A DNA stretch of 64,000 nt from Mariannaea sp. PMI_226 (GCA_024336345.1 JANFOG010000005.1:434001-498000); one strand, 5' to 3'; positions 32,489 through 45,900 are shown, counted from the stretch's first letter. Numbers and translations: made by a program. The notes: generated by a model not told the origin, from the sequence alone.

Positions 32489-33730
32489 TCCGAGTCACTA
32501 CCATAACCAATTTTCTCAACGTAACGTCGTCATAACTTTATTACATCAACTCCAAAAAATTAAATACTTCTATAATTAGGAGATTGCATCTTTGGTATCA
32601 CAAACGATATACTTTTGAGCAATTTTATGAAGCGCTTGTTGTGCTATGCTGGTGTAAAGCCGGTGAGGGTCGATTTTCTCCCCAACACCGGCACGCTATT
32701 TAGCTAAGGATACCATTAAAGGTAAGTCTAGATACTATAGATGACGTCGTATAGTTTTAGGCTTAGTTGGAATTAGAATGGTGAAGCTTTGATCGAGTTA
32801 TGTTGCGGAAGCTGGATACGTCGATTGCAGCTGAACGGGACCTGGTAGATTCAACTCTCGGCCCGAATCTGGAGCCTTCATTACTTTGATTTTGCGAGGA
32901 ACTTATGATCAGTCCTGGGCCTGGCACAACCACCATGGTGAGGAACAAGCTTAAATCTCGCAGAAATGTTAGATTTATAGCCAGGTACTCGTGGTACAGT
33001 ACAATTTTGGCCTTTGGCGCGTCTAAATTTGTCTCGGCGCAGCTCGGTCGCCCTCAAATGCCCCACCACTATCACCTCATCTCAGATATATCGATCGTCG
33101 TGTATTAATAACTCATGCGTTAGAAAGGGACCTTCACAATTCGAGGGGGGTTCTAATATGCCGTTTAGCTTGGTTGGGCCGTGCCTCCGTAAAGTGAGTA
33201 ACGCTGGGTTAATCTGTAGAATTTATTGATATTACCCGCGACTCGGGTACTGCATTAGTCGCAATTACAACATTTCCTATTGCATCCATTATCATGCTCT
33301 TTTTGGATTCCTACACACATTTGTGCACCAAGAGAACTGATTACTGTGTTGAGATTGTGAAATAGCTGATAATACAATGGAGCCAAGATGTTTACCTGTA
33401 CCATGGATGGAATATGTACTAATGAGGTAGTATGGTACAGTAAACATGCGCTTTAGAACAGCGTCGGTACTTGAACACCAGAATCACAGTTACGAGGAAG
33501 TCACATGGACAACCGAACATGCGGCTATGTAACCAATGCTCATGTGATGTGATTTGACCTGCTCCAAAGCTGTGGACATAAATGCTTGGAGAGTATGATG
33601 CATGATTTGACTGGCAAGAAATAGGATGTTGAGTTTCAGGACATTAATCTAGTGTAATTCAGGCGTATGTGCACATAGCTGGGGGGATGTAGGGCTTTTG
33701 ATGCTTGCCAAATCTCTATGCGTTGTTGAT

Positions 33731-33814
33731 TCGGAGTCGGCTTAATTGTGTCCTCCTCACAATATCGAACCCCCGATCGGCGCTCCGACCGGCACTCCGA
33801 CCAGCATTCCGACA
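33731..33814. promoter_or_regulatory. GGTCGG/CCGACC motif cluster upstream of the P450
   Basis: TCGGAGTCGG at 33731-33740 is followed by CCGACC at 33785-33790 and 33797-33802 and CCGACA at 33809-33814, spaced exactly 12 bp apart, just after GATCGG. It lies about 310 bp before the P450 ATG. Similar clusters precede the hydrolase and lie between the ER and PKS genes, which suggests a site for the cluster's Zn2Cys6 regulator (inference). Confidence 0.45.
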
Positions 33815-34122
33815 AGCCGCATGCATTGCGACAGATAATCGGGTTACAGATCGGGGTAACAAGGCGCTCTCTCAATATGTGGGAAGATTTCATTGTGATT
33901 ATATGAGCCTGGAGCAGCATGCTTTGACGGTAAATCCGTATTGCTGGCTTCGCACCCACTGCGTACCAAGTCTTATTATCAACCGACCCTTTTTCATATT
34001 GGGGATGAGGAAGTAGACTTTAGTGCATCATTCATCGTCGGAAACCTCGTTCGCATCCTCGAAGTTTATACATTTCAACATTAGCACTATACCAACTATC
34101 AGACTCAATATCATAGGAGACG

Positions 34123-35865
34123 ATGGCAGGTATTACAGAAATCATGCTTTCCTCTAATGCTCTTATCTATACTCCCTTGGTTATCATTTTCGGAAAGATT
34201 ATTCTCTTTATCCTCGGCACCCTTCGTCCAAAAGCTTTCCCTCCAGGACCGCACGGCGTCCCCGGACTCGGAAACCTCCTCCAGATCGACAAAAGCTTCC
34301 CTTTCCGAACATATGGAGCTTGGGCAAAAGATTACGGCAACAACACGCCAATTGGAGTCAAGAAGGCCGCTAATAATGTCGTTGTGCTAAATAGCGGCCG
34401 CCTCATCCGTGAACTCTTTGAAAAGCGTGGGGCTGTATATAGCGACCGTCCCTGGCAGTACATCAACAATGACTGGATCTTGGGTGATGACTTGAGAATA
34501 GCCCTGTTCGAGAACAATAGCGCATGGCTCACTCGCTGGCGTAAGGGTTTCTCCCATATTTTCAATGTAGCGGCTATCACACGATTCCGCCCAGTGTATG
34601 AAGCCGAGACAGCCAGGCTGCTGGTCAAACTACTCGAATCTCCAACAGCGAGAAGGAGGGATCTAGAGGATATTCTTGTATGCTGGATTGTCAGCGTGCC
34701 ATGCCTCGGGCTATGCGGTAGGCGTCCGGATGATCTCGGCGATCTTGATTTCAACGTCAAGCAATTTAGATATGACCAAGAGCAATACCTCGCTCTGCTC
34801 ACACCCGGGGCAGGAGATATATTCCCTCTCCTACGCTATCTTCCAGAAGCCTTCGGTATGGCAAAGTGGAAAAGCAAGGCACGATACGTCAGGCAGCAGC
34901 TACTCAAAGCTGGCGACTCTTTTCTGAGTGCCGGCAAAGACCAACGCGCCGCCTTGGATTCGGGCAAGTCGATTGAGTGGGAGAGTCTTCTGGCCAAAAT
35001 TTTGAGAGAGCAGAGGGATGAGAAGGATCCCATGTTCACGGTGAAGGACTTGGGCATGACCGGCGTACAAATATTATCCGCCGCCATGAACACGTCGCTC
35101 GCAGTCTTCTCCATCGGCTTGATGATTTTCGCAAAGTATCCTAAACTTCAGAAGCGCGCTAGGGACGAGGTGCTCGAGGTTCTGAGTGGCGAACCGCCCA
35201 AGGCGGACGATCTCACTAGATTGAAATACTTAGAGGCGTTCTACAACGAGGTATATAATATCCCCAATCCGTTAAAAATCAGTGGCTATCTGTAATACTT
35301 ACTGGTTGCCGAACAGATCCACCGCTGGCGCCCGGTTGCTCCGCAGGCTGCTGCACACTCACCTTCTGTGGACGACGTCTTTGATGGTTATCACATCCCC
35401 AAGGGCACGTCAGTTATCGCCAACGTCTGGCACATCCACCACTCTAAGGATGACTACGATGACCCTGACGATTTTATTCCGGACCGTTTCCTGCGCCACC
35501 CGTTTGGAATGCGACCTGACGAGGCGCATGACCCCGCTCGCCTTGAGGGCTCTGGTCCACGGCTCACCTTCGCCTTTGGAGCTGGGCGGAGAATATGCCC
35601 GGGCATGGATTCTGCGAGACAGAGTTTAATGCTCGGCTTAGCTAAGGTTCTCTGGGCGTTTGATATTCTGCCCCCAGAAGGCAAGGAGATTGATCTGGAG
35701 ATGGAGACCGGCTTCATTTCGGACCTTGCCTTGAGGCCAAAAGAATTCGATGTCGTTCTCAAATTGAGGGAGAAACGTACTCGAGAAGATATTATGAATC
35801 ACTATTATAAGTCTTATGAGAGCCAGGCAGCGGTGATGGGTTGGGAAGGCGGCTTGTACAGGTAG
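34123..35865 (+). CDS. Cytochrome P450 monooxygenase of the polyketide cluster
   Basis: Predicted 558-residue microsomal P450 from two exons, 34123-35250 and 35317-35865, with a 66-bp phase-0 intron (GTATAT...ACAG). An N-terminal membrane anchor (LIYTPLVIIFGKIILFILG) is followed by the Pro-rich hinge FPPGPHGVPGLGN. The K-helix ExxR is EIHR, formed across the splice junction. The PERF-like motif is DDFIPDRFL, and the haem loop FAFGAGRRICPG has the axial Cys. The I-helix reads SAAMNTSLAVFS, where the usual acid-Thr pair appears as Asn-Thr. It most likely oxidises the product of the PKS at 39977. It runs convergently with the hydrolase gene, with about 600 bp between their stop codons. Confidence 0.92.
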
Positions 35866-36463
35866 TTTGAGTGTCAGAAAATCTGTTCTTGGTGCAATAA
35901 GACTTTTACAAGCTAGGAATCAGTGACTAGAAACACCCAATACTTGTCCATAGTGATGAAAATAAAGCCTCAGATTTTTTACTCCATATTAAATTGACGT
36001 GCATTTTGCCATCAGGCGTTGTAAGAAGCTAGGAATAATTGCGAGAACTGGTTGAAATTATGAGATGCACCTGAGGAACGCATCACTCCTACACTTGCCG
36101 TTGCTATTCTCATCGATAGTACAAAGTGTGGGAGTTCATTTCGTATTGTTGAATTTACGGTCGGGGTCACCATCCTCGTGATAGAGAATCATTGTTTGAA
36201 TATGGTCGACTTGGAATCGCCAGTTGATCAGACAAGTAAAAGGGCAAGCTGTCACCTCATCACTTCCGCCCGCCGTATTGAGAACCTACGCTAATCCTTA
36301 CCACCACAGGCTGTCCTTCGCATACGAACATATTTATTAAATCTTCAGTATTTGTAATTTGATCCCTTGCTTTCACTCTCATTGCTACAATCTAGTGCCA
36401 ATCTAGTGCTAAATTTCAACCGGATTTTGATCCCAATAACCAAATATAGCCATTACCAACACC
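35866..36463. other. Convergent 3' flanks of P450 and hydrolase
   Basis: No gene. AT-rich sequence between two converging stop codons that probably holds both polyadenylation regions. Confidence 0.5.
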
Positions 36464-37565
36464 TCAGAAGCCCATGTGTCTCTTCAAGAAGTCTAGTTGC
36501 CTATTCAAAATACTGTCAACGTCACCAAATATCCAATCAAGATGTCCCTTGCCCTTCAATATGTCAAGCTCCTTGGGCTCTCCCATGCGCTCGTAGGCTT
36601 TAAGTTGGTCCTCTGTAGGGCACGACACATCGAACTCAGGTGTTACCATCAGAGCGGGTGTCGGGGCGATGAACTCGACCAAGTTCAGGACGCTCCAAGA
36701 CAGGGCACGATAGTAGGTTTGGACAGTCACCCGGTTCTCAACGGGTATGTTCAGGCGCTCGAGGGCGGGCATCATATCGGCGGCGAGCTGGAGCCCGTTG
36801 GGGACGCTGCCATCTTCGTTCACGTACGGTAAGTACATGGGTTCGTCACCGGCCAGGCGACCTGCTCGGTCATACATAGCCAGCTCGAGAATTGGCTGGC
36901 GTCTGTCCGGGAGGCCGGTTGAGTCGATCAGTGGAGCGACTGAGATCACCGCGGCGATCCGCTTGCTGCAGAAAAGTTCCACGTGAGCCAACGAACAGCG
37001 GCCAGGAACGTGGAAGGGGAAGAGAAAGAGAGAAATTTTCAGTCACGTACTCGAGAGCTGCTGCTGCGAGGGTAACATTGCCACCGAAACACAGACCCCA
37101 TAATGCAATCTTTGTCTCATCTACCAAGGGGTGTTGAGCAAACCATGTTACAGCGTCATGCAGGTGCTCAGCCTGTTGTCTTGGGTCTATCTGCCAGCCA
37201 GATTGAGGTCAGATTGCAGTGAACAAAAAGACATGCGATTTATAAAGAGAGAATTCACATCATTCCTGGGCACTCCGTCACTGGCACCGATACTGCGAGG
37301 GTCATAAGCAAAGCAGGTGATGTCCCGCTCTTGAAACCATTTGGATATATCGGGTAGGATGGCATCTTTTGGCATATTGAACTACTCAGATGTCAATCAG
37401 TGTTGTTCTCCAAGCGAAACACACGGGGCAGATGGCACGGCTCCGTACTCCTGGGGACAAGATTATTGCTGGGCCTCGTTTTGAAGCGGGATACAGCCAG
37501 CCACGCAACGTAAGGCCATCTAGGGTCCGGAACTCGGCGTCGAGTCGGGGCAACGCGGTGGCCAT
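36464..37565 (-). CDS. Alpha/beta hydrolase (DLH-like), probable polyketide release enzyme
   Basis: Predicted 293-residue alpha/beta hydrolase from four exons: 37565-37449, 37381-37259, 37190-37051 and 36965-36464. Introns of 67, 68 and 85 bp all keep frame. The first exon ([17 protein letters not shown]...) was recovered because the family needs a strand and the [15 protein letters not shown] join. The nucleophile elbow is GLCFGGN, with Cys114 in place of Ser, as in dienelactone hydrolases. The acid is probably Asp239 (TPEFDVS) and the base His268 (GKGHLDW). [10 protein letters not shown] matches fungal members found beside reducing PKS genes. Because the PKS has no thioesterase or reductase domain, this enzyme is the best candidate to hydrolyse the chain from the ACP (inference). 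It shares its strand with the enoyl reductase. Confidence 0.87.
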
Positions 37566-38224
37566 TTCCGTTATTCTTACTACAAGAGAACTGAATGCGG
37601 GAGAATTGAATGATTATGGTCCAGCTAGGAAATTTGGGACGGGAGCGGATTGGGGTGGAACACAACGGCAGCGTACAATGGGTCTCAGGAGAGGTTTGGT
37701 ATTCCAAGGTAGGAGCGGTTTTTATTCAACTTTCAAAGCAAGATTCGGAGAAGGCGAATTGAAGATCTGTATTCTTTACACCGTGCCCGGCGATCGGCCC
37801 CGACCAGTCTCGCAACACCGGAGTCCGGGGTCGGTGCTGGGTCAGACGAAGAACCAGTGCTGACACCGATCAATGTCGTGTGGGTCATCACAACCGGGAC
37901 AATAAACAGTCCGCACGGCGCCTTGTGTACTGCGATGAGCAAAACTATTGCCACAATGTTATGGATGATCGATATGCCTGTCTGAATCTCCTTCCACCTT
38001 CGACTCTAAATGTTCCTAGGAACTGACTAAATGTAGAGCACAACATTGTGTTCCACTTCATGGATTTGCACTTTACGTTCCCGGGCGAGCCCACAATTCA
38101 TGATAGTCAATTGTCACATAGTAGTATAACGCAATAGCGGTAAAATTGTAACATAATTGATGACTCATTTAACAATTGACTTGATGGTGCGATATCAGAC
38201 TCTATATAGCTATGGTGTTGCTTT
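37566..38224. other. Promoter of the hydrolase and 3' flank of the enoyl reductase
   Basis: Holds the motif cluster at 37791-37840, annotated separately. No gene recognised. Confidence 0.5.
37791..37840. promoter_or_regulatory. GGTCGG/CCGACC motif cluster upstream of the hydrolase
   Basis: GATCGG at 37792-37797 runs directly into CCCCGACC (CCGACC at 37800-37805), and a second copy in the opposite orientation, CCGGGGTCGG, has GGTCGG at 37829-37834. The cluster is about 235-270 bp before the hydrolase ATG. It shares the octamer GGGGTCGG with the ER/PKS intergenic region. Confidence 0.45.
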
Positions 38225-39320
38225 CTAGTAAGCCAGCAAAGGTAGCACAATTTTCTTGGCATGTATCTTTCCAAACCGCAAGTCATCTACACCTTTCGAA
38301 ACCTCTTCCAAGCCCCCCTCCCGGATTTCTAACGGATGATTGTTGATCCTCCCGTCTTGCAGCCACTCCTCAGCAAGGGAAAATAAGTGCGTTCCAAAAA
38401 GCCTGTGCTCTGGCGTGCTCGGGCGTCCATACGCTCCCAGCTTCACGACAGGGTCCCCTAGAATCGAGGGGGCCATCAGCCAGTCCGCATGGATATCCCG
38501 CCGAGTGTACTTTATCGCGGTGTTAATTGCCTCGAGCGCTATATATTTGCCGCCGGAAGATCCTATAGCCTCATAGCACATCTTCATGGTGACGGCATCA
38601 GTGACACAGTCCAGAGCATATCTCAGACTATTGTCGGTGTACACCCGAGCGTCAGCACCGCATGTGGGTGAATGGTAGTCAAAGCAAGCTGCTGCGCCAA
38701 ATGACTCGCAAAGTGCGTTATTGACAGGAGAACAGGTGACAATAGGTGTGTAGCCAGCCCTGGGAGGTTAGTGGCGAATGTTACAGAAAACGGTATAGTA
38801 GTTCTGCTTACATCTTCAATAGTTGTGTCGCCATGGTACCTGTAGCTGTAGCACCCCCTGAGACAAGTACAACTTCGCCGGTGCTGTCGTGCATAGAGAG
38901 GCCCAGCCCGGATGATTGGAAAAGAGCCAAACCGGCAGTAGCGATTGCAAGCCCCATTGAGCATGCCTGCGAGAAAGACAACGACTCGGGGATGTGGCAG
39001 CTCAGATCCTCAGTTGCCAAGGCATACTCAGCAAAGGCTCCCACCGTCTTGTCCAAGGAATTCATGCCAAAGGTGACCGCCAGCATACGGTCGCCTTTCT
39101 TGAAGCGCTTCACACCTTCGCCTACCTCTACTACGGTGCCCGCAAAATCGCAACCACCGATGGCACCAGGAACGTTGGAGTAGTCAATAACTTTTGCATC
39201 GTGTGGGTTCAAAGCGATAGCGTGTACACGACATAATATCGAGCCTGGTGGCGCCACGGGGACATCGACATTTTCGGCGAGGTAGTAGCCACCAATCTCT
39301 GCACCGATGAGAGCCTTCAT
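38225..39320 (-). CDS. Trans-acting enoyl reductase (MDR family) for the polyketide synthase
   Basis: Predicted 347-residue medium-chain dehydrogenase/reductase from two exons, 39320-38812 and 38759-38225, with a 52-bp intron (GTAAGC...CCCAG). The N-terminal GroES-like half contains LNPHDAKVIDYSNVPGAIGGCDFAGTV; the Rossmann half contains VVLVSGGATATGTMATQLLKMAGY. CGADARVY and LRYALDCVTD match the LovC-type stand-alone enoyl reductases that serve PKSs without an ER domain; the zinc ligands of true alcohol dehydrogenases are not evident. It reduces alpha,beta-unsaturated chains on the PKS with NADPH (family knowledge). It is divergent from the PKS, with 656 bp between start codons, so both can share a promoter. 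Confidence 0.92.
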
Positions 39321-39976
39321 GATAGAAGTAAGATTATTGTTAGCCGTTTCGCGAGAGTGTGGAAGGGAATGATGACAGATGAAGAAAGAAGCCAAGCACA
39401 CCCAAGTTCATTTTTGTACTTTAGGGCAACTCAACTTCAAAACAACCTCGTTGCTCAAGCATCTGACCCGTAGACACTTCTCCACTGGTATTCCTACCAA
39501 TTCACATCAGTCATATCAGTATCTTCAATCCGATGAAGGGGGGATGACTGATCGGAGGTCGGGGTCGGAAGTCGGAGGCTCCGCACTGCACCCTTCACCG
39601 GTGCGTCCTTCCACCAGCCGGAGGACTCGGCCCCCGGTTGCACGGCTTCGGGACCATTTGACTCTGGATGCGCAATTAGGTCTCTGATCTGGCCTCGTTA
39701 CGTCCAATTACGGTAGGTTATGCTAGGATCCTTATCTTCGGCGACCAGATAGTACACTGGTTCATTATTGACTGGAAGAGGTCAACATGTGCTTGAAGCC
39801 CTTGAATACTAATTCCAACTGCCGTGTCGAGAACACACCAAAAAGATTCCTCTCTCTGAGCCTTAAAACTTCCTTTGTCCAGGACCTTTGTACGGATTTT
39901 TTCATCGAAGCTTTGCTATATCCCTCTAGCTACCACACCTCAACGTCTTCATCTCCAAACTCTTGCATTCTTCAAC
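39321..39976. promoter_or_regulatory. Shared divergent promoter of enoyl reductase and PKS
   Basis: The 656 bp between the two start codons carry tandem TCGG-type sites. GGTCGG occurs at 39557-39562 and 39563-39568 and AGTCGG at 39570-39575, followed by the inverted repeat CGGAGGCTCCG. A second CGG-rich patch is at 39615-39655 (CCGGAGGACTCGG, CCCCCGGTT). CGG triplets in direct or inverted order are the usual targets of Zn2Cys6 proteins, and such a gene lies at 51327. The binding itself is inference. Confidence 0.5.
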
Positions 39977-42900
39977 ATGGGTAGCCGGGTGCCTGGACGT
40001 AATCACGTTGCAAAAGAACCCATTGCGATAGTGGGCAGCAGTTGTCGTTTACCCGGCGGCGCTACGTCTCCCTCTAAGCTATGGGAACTTCTAGAGAAGC
40101 CTCGAGATGTGGTACAGGAAATCCCACCAAGTCGTTTCAGCACCAAGGCATTCCATCACACGGACAGCCAACACCACGGAGTGAGATTGCGCCCCCCCAC
40201 ACCCGGCATTTAAACTTCACATCGTGTATCTGACTCATTAATAACAGAGCTCAAATGTAAAGCATGCCTATCTTCTTGATGATGACCCTCGCGTCTTTGA
40301 CCGCGATTTCTTTTCCATTAACCCAAAGGAGGCCGAGGCAATGGATCCTCAGCAACGTATTCTTCTCGAAACAGTCTATGAGGGACTTGAATCTGCTGGC
40401 TACTCCATCCAGCAACTTCGGGGATCATCCACAGCTGTCTTTGTAGGGTGCATGAGCTTCGACTACCAGTTTGTCGCTATACGGGGCATCGATAGCTTAC
40501 CACAATACCACGCAACCGGTGCTGCTATGTCCATTCTGGCTAACCGCGTGTCGTATGTATATGATTGGAGGGGCCCATCGGTCGCGATCGACACAGCCTG
40601 CTCGTCCAGCTTGGTTGCTTTGCACCAGGCCGTTTCTGCCCTCCGGAATGGGGATGCAAAGATGGCTGTGGCGGCAGGATCAAATTTGATACTTGGACCT
40701 GAGCCCTTTATTGCAGAATCTAAGGTAAATTACTCTACATCAGTCACTCCTCCAAGTCCCAAGAAACACAATCATAGGCTAACAGACAATGATTAAGCTC
40801 AATATGCTATCACCCAATGGAAGATCATACATGTGGGACGCCGCTGCTGACGGATACACCAGGGGCGAAGGCTTCTCTGTCGTGCTTCTGAAGACCCTCA
40901 CCCAGGCTCTCGCAGATGGTGATCATATTGAATGCATTATTCGCGAGACAGGCGTGAACTCAGATGGCAAGACACCAGGTAAATCGACCTGTCCTTAAAC
41001 TCTCGCTGCAAAGTACTGAACGACTCTGAGGTATTACAATGCCGAGCTCTGATTCACAGGCACAACTTATCCGGGACACTTACGCGAGATGCGGACTCGA
41101 CTTGACTCGTGAATCTGATCGCCCACAATATTTTGAGGCCCACGGTACAGGCACGCCGACAGGTGACCGTAAGTAGGATACATGTATTTCACTTGCTTCT
41201 CTGGATTTTTATCCTATCTGTTGCTCCTGTACTACCAAAAATAACAACCACAAAAATACTCCTTATCAGGAATTTCATGGGATATGATACTGATACATCT
41301 TAGCTATTGAGGCCCGGGCCATCCAAAGTGTCTTCTTTCCCAACAGCGCAGATCAGAGGGACAGCCAACTCATCGTTGGCAGCATTAAGACGGTTATCGG
41401 CCACACAGAGGGCACCGCGGGACTTGCTGGTGTGCTCAAGGCATCATTGGCAATCCAAAACGGCCAAATCCCGGCAAACCTGCATTTCGACAAGCTAAAC
41501 CCCAAGATCCTACCATATTACAGCAACCTATACGTGCCAACGGAGACCAGGCCGTGGCCTGCCGTTCCATCAGGATCTCCACGCCGGGTCAGTGTTAACA
41601 GCTTCGGCTTTGGCGGCACCAATGCTCACGCCATCATTGAGAGTTGGGACGGCCCTTACTCTGCGGATCATGGCAATCATTTAAACAGCCCTGGTGCTGG
41701 CCCCTTCGTCATGTCTGCTAACTCAGGTCAGGCTTTGGCAGCAAATGTGACAGCGCTAGCCAGCTACCTCCGAGCGCATCCTGAGACGAGTCTTGGCCGA
41801 CTCGCGTTCACGCTGTTCCGGAGGACAGACTTTCCATTCCGAGCGGCGTTCACTGCCACATCTGCCGAGCAACTTGCTGACAAGCTTGAAGCAAGCAAGG
41901 AATTGCTCAAGAGCAGCTCACGAACTGCAACCATTTCTGAACTGTTGCCGCCCCGAATTCTCGGTGTCTTTACCGGCCAGGGAGCGCAGTGGGCCACCAT
42001 GGGCAGAGAGCTCTACGAAGCCTCGGATGTATTCCGTAGCGCCATTATACAGATGCAGCGCAGTCTCGATTCACTACCAGAGAAAGATCGCCCCGACTGG
42101 TCCCTCAAAGATCAGCTTTTCGCGCCAGCAGAGACTTCACGTGTCAGCGAGGCCGTTGTTTCACAACCTCTTTGTACTGCTCTCCAAGTCGCTCTATGTG
42201 ACGTCTTGCATGCTGCTGGTATCAAATTCTCGGCGGTTGTTGGGCATTCATCTGGTGAAATTGCTGCCTCATACGCAGCAGGATACCTAGACGCGAACGG
42301 TGCAATCCGCATTGCATATTACAGAGGCGTCCACTCTCATTTGGCTCAAGGACCTGGAGGCAAGCGGGGCAAGATGATGGCGGTCGGTATGTCCTTTGAC
42401 CAGGCATCTCAATTCTGTACTGAGTCCAATGGGACACTTGTAGTTGCTGCTAGTAACTCTCAAACAAGTTGCACGCTGGCAGGCGATGCTGAATCCATTG
42501 ACGAGGCTAAGTCTCAGCTGGAGAAGGGTGGAACATTTGCCCGCGTGCTGGCTGTTGATACAGCATATCATTCTCATCACATGCAGCCATGTGCTGAGCC
42601 CTACCTTCAGTCGATGAAGGAATGTGGGATTCAGGCTCTGAAGGGTCCAAAACGATGTCCGTGGTATTCAAGTGTTTGGGGATCTAATGGACGCAGTCGC
42701 TCATTCGAGACTACCGATCGGCTGCTCCTTGAGGGCCAGTACTGGGTGGATAACTTGACGCGGCCAGTACTCTTCAGTCAGGCGCTGGCGAGAGCAGTGA
42801 ATGAAGACCAGTGCTTCGACCTTGCTCTTGAAGTTGGACCTCACCCGGCACTCAAAGGCCCAGGCTCTGAGACTATAAAAACGTTGACAGGTATCTCCCT

Positions 42901-45900
42901 TCCGTATTCGGGAGTCCTTAAACGTGGGCAAAACGCGGTGGAGGCTTTTGGAGATGGCTTGGGACTCGTGTGGAAGTTATTCCCGTCGCCACGTCCCATG
43001 ATCACCTTTAACGGAATACGCCGAGCGTTTCCAAGTGTCAAACCACAGAAGCTCACCATTATCAAAGATCTCCCAACGTACGGCTGGGATCATACTAGTT
43101 TACTCTGGAGGGAGTCAAGAGCATCTCGTATCTTCCGTTCCCAAAGCCAATCGCGTCACGAGCTACTTGGCCATGTTGTTACACATGGCGAAGGTCACAG
43201 GCGCGAGGTTCATTGGAAACAAATCTTCAGGCTGAACGAGCTCCCATGGCTACGGGGCCATAAGATTCAAGGCGAAGTCCTTTTTCCAGCTTCAGGCTAC
43301 CTGTCGATGGCGTATGAGGCTGCCATGCGTCTTGTTGACGATCAGCAGTCCGTGAGCCTCGTCGAGATGCACGATATTGATATTGTGCGTGTTATGAGCC
43401 TGGAAGAAGACTCATCAGGTCTTGAGGTCCTATTTACTATTCATGTTAGGAGCCAGTCTGATGAATTCATTACAGCCGATGTGGCCTGCTATAGCGGCGC
43501 TGTCGACGCGACTCAGCCTTTGGACACTCCTCAACCTGGACTCACGGCCCATTTCAATGGGAGCGTGAAACTCTGGCTCGGCGCAACCCATCGGAAGGCT
43601 TTGCCTTCACGGACTAAGCCTTTGCTACCTATGGACACGTTAAACATGGAGCAGGTTTACTCAAATCTATCCAAAGACGGCTTTAACTATGATGGATTTT
43701 TCCAGGCGAAGTCGATGCTCCGTCGATTCAACCATGCTGTAGTGACCGTTTCCTCACCTCCGTCATCCGCTTCAGTGCATCTATGCGTACATCCGGCACC
43801 CATTGATACTGCTGTGCAAGGGTTGCTAGTCGGATTCTCATTTCCCGGAGACGGTCGTCTCCGCACGACATATCTGCCAACTCGTATTGAGCGTGTGAGA
43901 ATTAGCACGGCGGCCTCGAGACTCGACGCTTCCTTCCTTCAAGCTGATAGTGTCCTGACCTCAGCAAAAGCAACAACCATCACAGGGGATATAGACCTGT
44001 TTAGTGCGGCAGACTCAAGCACTCAAATACAACTGCGTGGTGTCCGTATGACCGCTGTTGGGCAACGCGAGGACCGTTGGCTGTTCGCGGGTAAGACGTG
44101 GACGAGAGAAGCTGCTTATGGGATTGAGCCTGGCCTTGGAGCCCAGCTCTCTGATGATGATTGGGAGCTCTACGAGCAACTTGTACGCACCGCGTACTTC
44201 TACTTGCGCCAGCTTAGCAATAAAATCAGGCCGCCTGAATTGATTCTCATGGGCAAGTTCCGGAAACACATGATGAAGTGGATTACGGAGCATCTTCTCC
44301 CCCAGATCGATGCTGGAGAGCACCCGGACATTCAACCGGAATGGAAAAACGACACTCTCGAGATGGTGAACGAATGGCGTAATAGTCGACCATCGGACAA
44401 CAACGATATGAACCTGCTCCATGCCATGGGGCAAAATCTGGTGGCTATTACCCGTGGACTCGTTCCTCCCCTCAGAGTACTTGTACAGGACGGTATGCTC
44501 GATCGTCTCTACGTGGAAGGAATTGGATTCCAGGATGGCAACATTGATCTTGGCCTCATTATCAAACAACTTGGTCATCAGCATCCACGTATGCGCATTG
44601 TCGAAGTCGGAGCTGGCACGGGCGGCACAACACGGACTGTACTCGGTGCCCTAGGAAATCAGTATGCAGCCTATACATACACAGACATATCCACGAGCTT
44701 CTTTGAGAATGCTCGTAATGTGTTCCATCAGCATATCAGCAGACTTTCCTTCAAGACACTTAATATCGAAAATGACCCTTTGGACCAGGGATTCACTGAC
44801 GGGTCGTTTGACATGCTCATTGCTTCGAACTGCTTACATGCGACACGAAGTTTGGAAGAGACTCTGCGCCACTGTCGCCGACTTCTCCGCCCCGGGGGTC
44901 GCTTAGTGCTGCTGGAGATTACTCGTGACTTTCTGCCAATACAGATGATTATGGCAACGCTCCCCGGATGGTTCTTGGGAATGGATGAGGGACGAGTCTG
45001 GGCACCCACCATCAGCCTCGACCGGTGGGACGAGCTGCTGAAGGCTACCGGATTCTCAGGAGTTGACATAAGCTCGACGCCTTCCTTTTGTTCTGTTATT
45101 GTGTCTCAGGCAGTCGATGACAGGGTTCAAGTGCTCCGCGATCCTCTTTCAGTCACAGGACAGGCGTTCCTGCAACTCGATGAGATTCTCATTGTGGGTG
45201 GTGGTGCCGATTCCGCTTTGGCTAGCCAGACACAGGCAGTCTTACATGCTGCTGTTCCTGCCAATGTCGCTGTACTGCCCAGTATCGATGGCATCCGCGT
45301 ACCCAAGGGAGCGATTGTGCTGTGCCTCAGCGATCTGGATAGTCCCATTTTCTACGATATGAATCAAGAAAGGTTTGAAGGATTGCAAGACATCATTCAG
45401 ACAGCAAATGCGGTCCTTTGGGTGACATCTGGTGCGAGTTCCGGAAAGAACCCCGAGGCGAACATCACGGTGGGAATGGGTAGCACGTTATGGGCTGAGC
45501 GCAGCGACCTCAGACTTCAGTTCCTCGATGTTGACGAACCAACGTCTGTTGACCCATCCTTACTGGCAAAATTGTTGTTACGCCTCGCGTTCACGGATCA
45601 GCTCAATACCGAAGAGCTGATGTGGGTTCAGGAGCCCGAACTTGCATTGAAGGATGGGGCACTCTATATACCAAGAGTACAATCACTGGATCAAATCAAT
45701 CGGCGGTCCGCCGTCAGGCACCGCCAAGTCACTGAAGCTGTTAGCCTTAAATCGTTGGACACAGCTGTGGTGCTTACCAAGAACGAGGGAGCGTTCGAGC
45801 TGCTTGCTTCCCCCCTGGGCCTTGCCAAGGCAGACGAGATCCGCCTACACGTCACAGCTTCTTCTCTTCACGCTCTCAGCTATAATGGCTACAGGTCTGC

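Larger units (their letters stand above)
31789..34122. other. Gene-poor region left of the polyketide cluster
   Basis: Contains a dispersed repeat copy (32196-32270), a perfect inverted repeat (32441-32488) and the P450 promoter with its motif cluster (33731-33814), each annotated separately. No gene was recognised. Confidence 0.45.
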
